Source of the DNA: Kuschelorhynchus macadamiae
Lineage: Eukaryota > Arthropoda > Insecta > Coleoptera > Curculionidae
DNA length: 64,000 nt
Direction: 5' to 3'
NCBI GenBank assembly: GCA_030620095.1
Contig: JAUTXW010004698.1
Span: 1-64,000, forward strand
The notes under the pieces are model-generated. The model was given only the letters and a program-made list of their open reading frames with translations. It did no database searches and was not told where the DNA came from. Below, one piece after another: positions 13,845-28,975 of the stretch; position 1 is the first letter of the stretch, and each line of letters begins with the position of its first letter. Made by a program: the position numbers and the translations under genes.

Positions 13845-14190
13845 CAGGGTGTTATTTTTTCCCATTGCATTACTAGCCATTTTTCCAAAGTCAAAATCTT
13901 TAATCTGTTTTGTAACTTTCTAGTCTCTTAGATTGTATTAATATTCTTCACTTTTGCGAAAGTTATTTAACAAACATGCATAGCGATAATGGATGAGGGA
14001 AATGGGAAAGGTGTACATTTTGCTAAATAACTTCTAAACGGAGCAAAATAGCGAAAAAAATCTGAAGGAATAAAAAAACATATTGAACGAAATAAATGGA
14101 ATTTGACTCTGTTTTACAATACTCTGTGATGTCTTAGTAAAAAGTTTGGGAACGTTAAAAAAGACGCAGTCCGGAAAAAAAAACACCCTG
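13845..14190. mobile_element. 346-bp mariner-type MITE
   Basis: The left end 'cagggtgttattttttcc' at 13845 pairs with 'ggaaaaaaaaacaccctg' ending at 14190. TA dinucleotides flank both sides (13843-13844 and 14191-14192). No coding capacity. The end motif CAGGGTGTT is shared with the elements at 52537..54545, so it may be mobilised by a related transposase. Confidence 0.75.
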
Positions 14191-14444
14191 TAGATTCTTA
14201 AAGGCTTATCTGGTTTTGCAGGAGTTGCGACGATATAAGAATATTATTACATCCAAAGCATCGTTTAACTTCAATGCTTAATCGGCTCTAATCTTCTGAC
14301 GTGATCATCAAGTTTTTCTAGAATTTGATTATATTTTTCCTGAATATCGAGTATGTCTCTGCTGTATCGGAAATATCACGCCTTAAATTTGTATACCATT
14401 TGTTTGTTACCTACTGTAGGAATCATTCATTATTTGGTCTTGTA

Positions 14445-14628
14445 CAGGGTGGCTGGTTATAGTTTAAATGATATCTCAGAGACTTGATTATATGAATTTT
14501 TAAATACAAATGTTTTTGGGCTTTATCGAAATCGTTAGAATTCACAAAAAAAGAAGAACAAACAAAAGATTATCAGAAAGTTAACAAGCGAGCAACAAAT
14601 TCGTTATTTTAAACAAAACACCCCGTAT
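14445..14628. mobile_element. Possible degenerate mariner-type MITE
   Basis: 'tacagggtggctgg' near 14443 and 'caaaacaccccgta' near 14616-14629 could be a diverged inverted pair beginning at TA. Similarity between the arms is weak beyond the first eight or nine bases. Confidence 0.25.
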
Positions 14629-14629
14629 A

Positions 14630-15899
14630 ATATATATCCATCAAATGGATCTCTTCTTGCTGATTATAAATACATCTGGTTTCAGGGATGCCCCGAAGAA
14701 AAAATATTGGAAGGAAGCAGTAAGTAGGAACCCAACTGAGAAATAGAAAAAAGTTCGTCTGCCAACTCAACCAAAACTTATTCATCTTTGAATTTTTTTT
14801 CAACTTAGGTTTGTTTTTTCCAACTCACGGAAGCTGATTCACCAACCCGAAAAACTTTTGGTGGGGGTGACGTCCCTGCCTGGTTTGATACATTTATCTC
14901 TAAAACACTCAAGAAATTTGAGAAAAAAAAAACCGTGCCATAAGAGACAATGTATTCCCACTGACTCCAATATGTGGTGGAGCGTTCTCCCTCCCTCTCT
15001 TACTCATTATTTCCTATTGCAGATTTTAGGTTGGTTTTAAATGAAATAATTTTAAACCGGGTTTCTCATTTAAAATAGCGAAGTTGATGCTCATTTGTTA
15101 ACTTTCAGATCGTCTTTTGTTTGTTGTTTTTTTTTTGTGCAAATTTGAACGATTCCGATAATACTCAAAAACATTTTCTTAAATTTTTTTTCAAAACTCA
15201 TTTAATAAAGTCTTCAAGGTACCATTTAAAATATAACCAGATACGCTGTACAGTTGATGTGGAGGACGTGTTTCCACAGGTTAGGAGTGCCCACAAGAAT
15301 AGCCCTTATTGTCTCCTAAACGTCCTAAATATTAGTCAGAAAGTCAAACTTAAGTTGTTAATATAAAGCGTATTAAAAATATAGTGCGGTTGAAGTTTAT
15401 CCTTCTATAATTAACTAAATTAAAAACAAAGTTAATTATGTTGAAATATGAGGATAATTAAACCAAATTGTTAATAATACGGGCCTATCTATATAAAAAT
15501 TCCATACTAAAACTAGAAGTTAATTTCGCAATTGTAACTTTGAGTGTTTTAAAGTGGATTCATGTAAAGATATTTATCATTTTCTTTAATTTTATCTATA
15601 ATTTAGTTTTCTACTATGGCTGCCCATAATTTATAAAATTAGGTCCAAAATTATACATTTGTTTATTTTTCAATAGGTACCTACTTCGCTGGAACCACGC
15701 TAATAAATTAATTCATATACAGAAACCAAAATTCGCGGGTTTAAGTTGTTAATTTCTCATCTTAAAAACGGCAAGTGTTAGTATTTACCCGAAAAAGGCA
15801 AAAATAAGTAAACTTTAAACCAACGTTTCAAATTAAGCATTAAATCTAAAGTTAAATTGTGTTCCTTATCGCTCGTCTTTAGAACTTAAGGTTTAGTTT
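14630..15899. other. Unique AT-rich sequence
   Basis: Contains a slightly GC-richer patch at 14830-15010 but no supportable gene. Short open frames at 14609..14803, 14858..15040 and 15121..15366 have no recognisable domains. Confidence 0.3.
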
Positions 15900-16853
15900 A
15901 TCCTTATTACTGAAACGAAAGTTGTTCAAGGTCGTTCGAATTTTTTGTGGACCCCTACAAAAAGTAATAATCGAAAAAAACAAGTGCTTAGTGAGTTATA
16001 GTTATTGTGAGAAGAAGCGATGGGGGTGTCCCCAAGTCCACGATTCAAGAATACTGTTACAGCAGTTGATTTTAAATAACGATAAAGAGGACTAAGAAAA
16101 AAATTAGCAACACTGCAAGACACGGTAAGCAGTGCTGTGAAATTCCTTATCTGAATCCCTGCAAATAAACCTCCCTCCAATACCAATTCACGCCTGAGTG
16201 AAGATTCAAACCATGATTCCCAGAATTTCACCAGAGTATAGCGTAAAAAACGCAGAAACCCTCTATCCTCTAGCCAGCAACAAAATCCCAAAAAATCAAC
16301 CTTCAGTTTCTAGCTCTTCCAACCAAAAAATCTTATTTTAGCCAAGCAATTACCAATGCTACAGCTTCATAATCTTCTCATCCTTCTTCTAGCCAAAATA
16401 CAAAACAATCTGAGTCTCAAAAATGAGTGACAGCTCCCAGAATTTCTCCTATCGTCTTAAGAGACAAGCAGAAATACAATAATTCTATTGCCTTTTTCAG
16501 ACAAAATCATATAAATTTTAGAAACCCCTCTAACACTTCTGAGGAAATAAAATTCATTCCGCCTACTATAGAAGACTATAGGAAAATAACATCTTTTTAC
16601 GAAAATCAAAACATCCCGTTTCAATCCTTTAATTTTGAGGAAGACGTGTGCCCCTCAATACAATATGGAGGGCCTTCACAGTGTAGGGGCGTTCTTGAGG
16701 AATGATCCACTGAAAAAATAACCCAAGATCTAAAAGTCCTAAAAAACTTCAGAAGAATAATCACATGGTGTCACAAAGATGGCATGCCCATGCCGTTGGG
16801 TTAGGTGATTTTGCCTAAGGTCGAAAAAAGTATTTTTGAGTTGCGTTCTCTTG
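15900..16853 (+). pseudogene. Jockey-like LINE ORF1 (Gag-like), 5' part
   Basis: Reads as a decayed Gag-like ORF1. Near 16100 there is a short helical stretch (LRKKLATLQDTVSSAVKFL), then a Ser/Gln/Pro-rich linker. The open stretch at 16427..16705 carries PRISPIVLRDKQKYNNSI, SEEIKFIPPTIEDYRKITSF and FQSFNFEED, a pattern typical of the Gag domain of insect Jockey-type elements (IxxxxxTxxDYRxLTxxL followed by FHTYQLxEDK). It continues past frameshifts to DLKVLKNFRRI and MPMPLG-VILPKVEKSIFEL at about 16720-16845. It is cut at 16854 by a TIR transposon. There is no CCHC knuckle before the cut. Stops and shifts make it non-functional. Confidence 0.65.
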
Positions 16854-17415
16854 ACGACGCACGTAGGTCCTTTTCATTAATCTAGGCGTGCAAAAGTCGT
16901 AAAATTTAGCCGCGTTAAATGGATTTAAACTTATTTTATTAGGTACTCAGATAGCCATGGAAAACAAAAGAACCGTTGCCTAGGAGACGCCGCTAGTCGA
17001 TACAAATAAATATCTGCACGAAATGACAATTTGTCAGCGGATGTTGTGCATATGCATGTACTTGATAACTATTTACGGAGTTTCGAATCCAAAAAAACTT
17101 GTGTCAGAGAAAGATTGTTTAAAACGAACTTTTGTAATTTGTACCTTGAGGTATGTCCAAAAAATTGTGTAAAGTTTGTTTTGATATTTGCTAATTTACC
17201 AAAGTAATTATATTAAAACTATTATAGAGAAAAAAGTACTACAAAAAAAGTTAAATTTTATTAGATTAGAGTAGAACTTATGTGATTGAAGAGGATTGGT
17301 CTAAAGGTATTTTTTTTTTAATTAACTTTTATATTATAATTGTAACGGTAACAATTTTGTTTGCCGTAATTTGCCGCATCTATTTTTATTTGATATTTTC
17401 TATCCATTACTCTAA

Positions 17416-17964
17416 CTAAAGTTAAATATCTTAGTTGATTTACCCAAACAAGGCTATGGTAGCAGTAATACCGGAAATATCGCTAGGACATTCTTTGGAA
17501 ATCCTCTACTGGCTTCAGAAGCTACGGGAGTAAATATGGATTTAATCAAAAGACTTGCTACAATTCTTCGAACGATTTCCTCGGGTTTTTCTGTCAATAC
17601 CTTGGCTTTTGAAGATTTTGCAGCAAAAACAGCACGTTTGTATGTTCAAGAATATGCTTGGTTCTACATGCCTCAAAGTGTACATAAACTTCTTATACAT
17701 GGAAGCCTAATAATAAAGGAGGCAATTATACCGATAGGAGCTCTCTCGGAAGAGGCTCAGGAACATAGGAATAAGGACGTAAGAAATTTTAGGGAATTTC
17801 ATGCGCGCAAATTTTCAAGGAAAGAAAATGTTGAAGATATGTTTAACTTACTCCTTATATCATCGGACCCTGTTATATCTTCTATGCGAAGAGTAAAGCC
17901 AAGATCTTCTAGTAGCTTACCTACCTCTGTTTTAGCCTTGTTAAAAACGCGCGAAGAAGATTAA
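17416..17964 (+). pseudogene. C-terminal fragment of a transposon-encoded protein
   Basis: An open frame runs from just after a stop at 17411-17413 to the stop at 17962-17964; the ATG at 17536 is internal to the conserved part. It reads VDLPKQGYGSSNTGNIARTF, then LIKRLATILRTISSGFSVNT, TARLYVQEYAWFYMPQSVHK, LIHGSLIIKEAIIPIGALSE, then EEAQEHRNKDVRNFREFHAR and LLLISSDPVISSMRR. From memory, many arthropod 'uncharacterized' proteins share this GxGxTNxGNxAR ... MPxSVHKxLIHG ... PIGxLSEEAQEARNK ... LLxSSDPxISS block, and they are usually transposon-derived. The catalytic N-terminal part is missing (decayed or deleted upstream). The position inside a TIR-flanked unit supports a mobile origin; the superfamily is not established. 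Confidence 0.6.
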
Positions 17965-18212
17965 TTTATTTGTTTCCTTTGTTTTAAGTTTTTTAAGGAA
18001 TAAATATCTTTACTATAATTAGTATTTGTTTATTTTTTAATTATGAACGGCATTTAAAAATGCATGCATGTATATTCTCCGAATGACAAAGGGTGCTTAG
18101 TAAATAAGTAATGATAACGAAATTTATATTTTACAGACCATAACTGATTGCCAAGACTGCACCTTTTAACAACAAATGATAGCTTGAGATATGTTTAATA
18201 AATCTTAAAATA

Positions 18213-18845
18213 TAGTGTGTCTGCTTAAGTTGGCCACATTTCGGAAACTTTTTTATTATTAATTTTAGGAAAAAAAAGTTATTCTACTAACTAAAAATTA
18301 CGTTCAAATATGCAATAACATCTTTCTACTTAAAATTTTAATTTTTACAAATTTAATTAGGTATACCGATAGGTTTATCTTTTTTATTTATTACAAACAT
18401 GATAACCTTTCCATTTCATTTAGAAGGTATTTAACTGTAACTGTAACTGTCAAAAATTTGTTGCTGTAAACAAATAATTTGTTTATCAGTGCATCCTAGA
18501 TTTCACGCAAGCAACTACATTTATTTGAAATGTTATTGTAGACAAACATTGAAAAAAATATTTTTCAATGTATATGGATGCAATTGCATATTTAAACGTA
18601 GTTTTTAATTCTGATCAACTTTTCTGTATACCAATTTTCGATATTGTCAAATATAAAGGTACTTTACTCTTGAGTGAAATTCATATTTTTCGACAAAGCC
18701 CCGTATACGACTGAAAAAATGTTATATCTGATGGTTGCATTTTAGGTTTTGGAACATGCAGAACTTTTTATAAAGAATAACTTTTTGTCCTAAAATTAAT
18801 AATAAAAAAGTTTCCCATATGTGGCCAACTTAAGCAGACACACTG
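18213..18845. mobile_element. 633-bp mariner-type MITE
   Basis: About 70-base TIRs, starting 'tagtgtgtctgcttaagttg' on the left and its reverse complement 'caacttaagcagacacactg' on the right, with TA at 18211-18212 and 18846-18847. Within the first 70 bases the arms differ at only a few positions. No ORF. It is nested in the transposon at 16855..19203, which is itself nested in a LINE. Confidence 0.85.
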
Positions 18846-19289
18846 TATACAGGCTGTCATTAATTCTAAAACTAATGCTTATCAAAAAACCTTAACGATA
18901 TTCATTTATTTTTTGTGCAAAATATGTATCTTTATACTAATATTACTAACCATATGCTCAACCTAAATATCACGTTTTTTCTCAAAAGGTAAAATAATTA
19001 TAGTCTGTATTTTTTTCGCATTATTAAAATAACTTAATTTAATTTTTGCTCCAAATATGACAATTAGGGACTTTTTTTATAAATAAATCTTAGTATTACA
19101 TCTTTTCTAAGGGTGTTCTTGCATTTAACTGCAAAACTTCCAAGACCGAAAAGTAAACAGACTTTTGCACGCCTAGATTAGCAAAAAAGACCTACGTGCG
19201 ACGTGGCACTCAAAGTTAAAACCCAAAATTAAGCATTAAGCACCCCAAAAACTTAAAACCAACTCCAAAAATCCCACCCCCTCTCCACC

Positions 19290-19485
19290 TTCCAGTGGGG
19301 TATTGGTAATCATCCACATCATTTTAATTCATATAATATTCCAACATACAACAATTTCCTCAGAATGTCTCTTAATACTAAAAGATACGTAAGAACAACT
19401 ATTATACATAGAAACACCAAGGTAGAATTTTTGGGAGATTTCATCCGAAAACTGGGTAATTGCTTTACTAAAACAGATCTATGAT
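19290..19485 (+). pseudogene. LINE ORF2 C-terminal tail
   Basis: The frame ending at the stop at about 19483-19485 reads RYVRTTIIHRNTKVEFLGDF followed by IRKLGNCFTKTD. This matches the pattern of the extreme C-terminus of Jockey-type polymerases (WYVxNxxIHxDLxxxxxxxxIRxLxxxF). It lies just after the TIR transposon that interrupts ORF1, so the parent LINE has lost nearly all of ORF2 by internal deletion. Confidence 0.5.
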
Positions 19486-19512
19486 GGCTTTTGTCATCAC
19501 AGATCATTACTC

Positions 19513-19561
19513 ATTACTCATTACTTTTGGTGCTTACACCTGTAAGCAGCAAGTAATGAGC
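19513..19561. other. Inverted-repeat hairpin
   Basis: 'ctcattactt' pairs with 'aagtaatgag', and inside it 'gcttac' with 'gtaagc' around a short loop. It lies just past the LINE C-terminal tail, so it may belong to that element's 3' untranslated region. Confidence 0.5.
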
Positions 19562-19609
19562 ATACGGATACATATTTTTGGGAATTCGAATTTCTTTACA
19601 TTAAAATTA

Positions 19610-21030
19610 AAGTCGATTTTTAAACTTTCACTTGAATTCATATAATCTATACTTAAGACGAATGGCTACTGCTTATCATGGCTCATCATAACACTATTTA
19701 AAATACGTGCCCTCAATAGTGTGGTAAATTCTGTAAAATTTAAAAAATTGAAATATTCGCTCCCAAAGATCACTTATTGTGCAAAGTGTCGACACGTAGT
19801 TTTGGAGATGACATATTTTTACGCTACTTTGTCGCAACCGCGTTAATTTTATGTGGAAAATGAGAGCGAAATTATGATCAAAATGTATACCAGATAGTGC
19901 CCAAAATATACCCAAAGGTTAGTCCAAAATATGCCTTTACTTTCACTGAAATGTTTGCACAGTGTGACTTTGATTTCCGGTATGTTTCTAAAGTAGGGCT
20001 TTAATATGACCAAATATTTACTAGTTCGTGCCCAAATAATTTTCCTGTTTTAATTGCGTTTCTAAAATTGAACTTAAATATGCCCAATGTTAGCCTGTCT
20101 TTTTCCCAAAATGTTACCGAAATCCATCTTTATGGTTGCAAAATCGACATACTTTTATCCAGTTTGTGGCCATTTTGTACAAAATTAAACTCATTACGTA
20201 CACAAAATATATTTATACTTAACAATTTAGTTGCACAATGGACACAATATATCAATTACCATTACGTTTGGTTCCAATACTCCTCCAAATGAGAAATAAG
20301 CATATTTAATAGGTAGGTATATATAAGTCATACGGGAGCCTAACTTATCGGCGCACTCAAATAGTTGATAATATACTTAAAACAATGAATATTTTTATTT
20401 ATTTTAAAACTATTTAAAGAAAAACAGGTGCTAATATAATTATTGTGTTTTCCGGCAGCACAATGTGTATGGTTTTGCTCAAAATCAACCAGAAATTTAA
20501 ATTAATTTTTTTTTATTTAACTTAAAAATTTATTTTATTTTTCTACCATTGTTATTAACTTAAGCATTGTGAAATTTCATTAACAAAACATGGCGTCTTA
20601 ATGACTGTGCCGAACTGAACACATGTATTCCATAATAACCCCTTTTGTTTCCAAAAATTTGCCACACATAAAAACCGGGGGAAACTTTTTAGTCTATGTA
20701 GCCATATAGGATTTTTTGGCTTTCGTGTACAGAATGTGCCTAAAATGTGTCTGTTTTTCAGACACATTGCATCTAAAATGCGCTCTGTGCGTATCGACGG
20801 TTCCAATTTGGCCTCGATTCAGAGACGTTCATACTACAAGGATTTTTTTACCTCAAAATTCTTAAATTTTAGTTTTGTTTCTGCCGCCTGCCGCCACCGT
20901 TGTAAGGATAAATAATAAACCATCGATGTTCAAACTTAATGCTGACTTTATTGGCTTACGTAAACTATGAAAACGGTGGATTAAACATGTTTCCAAGCGA
21001 CTGTATGTTCTATTATCTCTAGGTAGATAA
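19610..21030. other. AT-rich sequence with weak internal repetition
   Basis: The phrases 'tgcccaaaatat' and 'aaatatgccc' recur between 19900 and 20090, suggesting an old degraded repeat. The minus-strand open frame 20555..20806 and other short frames carry no recognisable domain. Confidence 0.3.
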
Positions 21031-21291
21031 CTATGACTGGATTTTTTTTAAGTTAAGTGGCTCATTTAATGCGCGATGCGTAATTTTATGTGTAAGTGTC
21101 CATATTTCCAGACTCTCCATAAACGACACTTGTGCTTTTAGTTCATCTTCAAAATCACTGTTATCATCGCTCAAATCATAATTGTACTCATCATCATTAA
21201 AAAATATATTTTCAGAATTGGAACCCAAGCAACGGTACATTCTTATTGATGTTTTGCTAACACGGATTGAATGTTGCAACCTCGTTTTCAT
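21031..21291 (-). pseudogene. N-terminal fragment of a possible transposon-derived protein
   Basis: The ATG is at 21289-21291. The 86-residue translation has a basic start, an acidic middle (DDEYNYDLSDDNSDFEDE) and ends in SLEIWTLTHKITHRALNE. The pattern of an acidic linker followed by 'LxxWxxxxxITHxALNxLL' resembles the N-terminus of insect proteins linked to transposons, but this is from memory and weak. No continuation was found downstream. Confidence 0.3.
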
Positions 21292-21357
21292 TACTGAAAA
21301 CAGGTTTTCCTTCCCCTCATTAATTAATTAATACTTCTGATACACTTTCCTCTATTT

Positions 21358-21390
21358 CTTTTTGTACACAATGGTAGTGTGTACAAAAAG
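21358..21390. other. Perfect 13-bp hairpin
   Basis: 'ctttttgtacaca' (21358-21370) is the exact reverse complement of 'tgtgtacaaaaag' (21378-21390), with a 7-base loop. Function unknown; it could be a remnant of a short palindromic element. Confidence 0.6.
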
Positions 21391-21399
21391 TAAGTTGTG

Positions 21400-23060
21400 T
21401 TGTACAATTTTTGCCGTGGTAGTCCTACTATTTTTAGGCATTTCTTTTAAAATTATGGTTAAATTCGAAGAATCAATGTTATTTAATGGGCAACCTACTC
21501 ATCTAAACTAAACAGTTTGGAAACAAAATGGAAACTAGGTATATGAAATGACTCCATATAAGATCTAAAATGTGCCCATCCAACACATTCCCGAAACAAA
21601 ATGAAAAATATGCTTTTAAAATGTGTCCATTCAACACATTTTAGTAACAAAGCGGAATTAAAATTTTCGGACAAAATACAGACACAATGTGTTGGAAAAC
21701 TGTCGACACCATGGTACCCGAATTTTGTTAATGTGTCAGAACTAGCATTATACGGAAACATTCTAGGTATATGGTGTCTAAAAGATTACCAGTTAGGCAC
21801 AATTTTTTTTTAACACAATTGAGTTGATAAATTGTCGACACATTTCCACAAACTCACTTATTTCTAATTCCCATATTTTTTCCAATTTAATTCCCAAATT
21901 TAAATTACCAAAAGATTATCTTCTCAGAAGAAATTAAACACGCCCCTCATAGCGTAGCTCCTCCTCATCCCAATGAATCCTTAAACAATATTGCTTTTCA
22001 ACCGAGGTCTGTTTGCCGAAAGAATAATTGTTATTAGCTGCAATAGTTGCAAGAAACCGCAAAAAAGACTAAGACGACACTCAGTCGTACCACCAGGCTA
22101 AAAAAAAGAAAAAGTTATGTTACTTGCACTGGATACCGCATTAAACCGATTATTTCCTCTTTTGCAACTATTTTAACCTATTTATATGTATGTCCATAAT
22201 ATTTAGATGTATCTATTAACAATTGCCTGATTGTAGATATTTATTTTTAATCACTTCCTAACGAATATCTATTTTTTGTTTTATTCTCAATTATAGAGTA
22301 AATATTTTACGATATGAGGGTAACAAATGTATTATGTTCATTGTAGTTCGAGTGTATATTCTTCTTGAGATCAAGACTCTTGTTGAAGGCAAGACTGTAT
22401 TTACGAGGGAATTTTCAAAATTCATATCGTTTTCTGGTGAGAAATTAATGGCTTAAGAATGTAAAAGTAAAACGTGACGACAAGCGATATATATATACTG
22501 CAAAAGTATACCTTTTAGTCGGAACACAAACAAAACAGGGACTGTGTCAAGAGATAAGAGGCTTTAATATGTTCTATCTTAACCTTGTTTATCATCATAT
22601 ATTTACTTTAAAAATATTCATTTTTTTTTTGTTTAAATATTGTCGATATAATTTCTTCAGTTACAATAAACTAAATATAGATGTATTTGATCTAATTTGT
22701 AGTGTGTTCCTGGACAAATAACAAAATTATAAATCCCTGTTATATTTTTTAAGATATCCATATTATACTCGTAAAATTTAGTCAGAAATAACTCGCACTC
22801 AAAACGAAAGTTGGTAGATAGGTGCCTGTAAGAGATTGTAAAAAATTGAATACAAAAGTTTCTTATATTTTACTTTGGTAAGTGATATGCAGGGTATGGT
22901 ATGTTCTTACAGAAAACGGTTTTCTACATAAAGGACGCTCTTTAGCACAAGTTACTGTTTTGGACTTATTTCAACAGTTATCTCCAGAAATTGTACCATA
23001 TTTAAACGTAACTTTTTTTCACTTACCTGGGCACTTTTAAAATAAAAATAATTTAAATAT
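21400..23060. other. AT-rich sequence, weakly repetitive
   Basis: Around 21560-21690 the motif 'tgtgtccattcaacacattt' and a near copy recur, which suggests a degraded short repeat. Otherwise nothing was recognised. Confidence 0.3.
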
Positions 23061-23064
23061 ATGT

Positions 23065-23068
<4 letters not shown>

Positions 23069-23155
<87 letters not shown>
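23069..23155. repeat. (TA)n microsatellite at the outer edge of the palindrome
   Basis: About 85 bases of TA, directly abutting the left arm of the inverted duplication. Confidence 0.95.
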
Positions 23156-28263
<5,108 letters not shown>

Positions 28264-28975
28264 ATCAGGTCATCCCCTTATGACCCTTATTTTTTTATAA
28301 AAATTTGAAGTCGATTGGGTAAGTAGTCTTTAAGCTATGTCGCGAATTGACAGATAGGCAGACAGAGTGATAGACGGGCTAATGGAATTCATAAAACATA
28401 TTTTTTGGCATTTAGGGACGCCAAAACGTAAAGATTTGTAAAACCTGAAAGGGTGATTCACGATTACAAACATTTTATTTGACTACCTTTGTGTTCGACC
28501 ATTTTGAATCAGTTCCACAACTTTACTAGTTGTTTCACTCTTTGTTCTCTAAACCACAATTAGATGACACACAATTTTGAAATCAAACTATTAAGTGGTT
28601 TGTTCAGACTGAACGTTTAAATATTTTATAAAGCCGCCATTTTGTTCCACCATCTTCGATTCGTACCAAAATGTTACCAGTTGATTACAACATAGTACTT
28701 GATGTTTTTGCAAAATTTGAGATAAATTGAATGAGTAGCTTTTTAATAATAATTTTTTAACGTTTCACTAGGTCGCCATTTTGTTTCGCCAAACTAGATT
28801 TTTACCAAAATATTACCAGATTGTCCCCATATGATCCTTGATTTTTGACCAAAATTTGAAGTCAATCGGGTAAGTAATTTTTTACCTACGCCGCGAAGAG
28901 ACACACAGACAGATCGACAGAATTGAGAAAACATGTTTTCCGTCATCTAGGGACCCTGAATACGATAAGTTTGTC

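Larger units (their letters stand above)
16855..19203 (+). mobile_element. TIR transposon carrying a SEEAQ-type protein fragment
   Basis: Inverted ends pair over about 43 bases: 'acgcacgtaggtccttttca' from about 16857 with the reverse complement of 'aaaaagacctacgtgcgacg' ending near 19203, continuing inward through 'ctaggcgtgcaaaagtc' on both sides. It is inserted in a Jockey-like LINE. Its single preserved ORF (17536..17964) is the C-terminal part of a transposon protein, and 18213..18845 is a later MITE insertion. Exact termini and target duplication could not be fixed. Confidence 0.65.

Noticed and set aside
15926..16291. Minus-strand open frame of 121 codons
   Set aside because: Antisense to the Gag-like ORF1 of the LINE, which has family-typical motifs on the plus strand.
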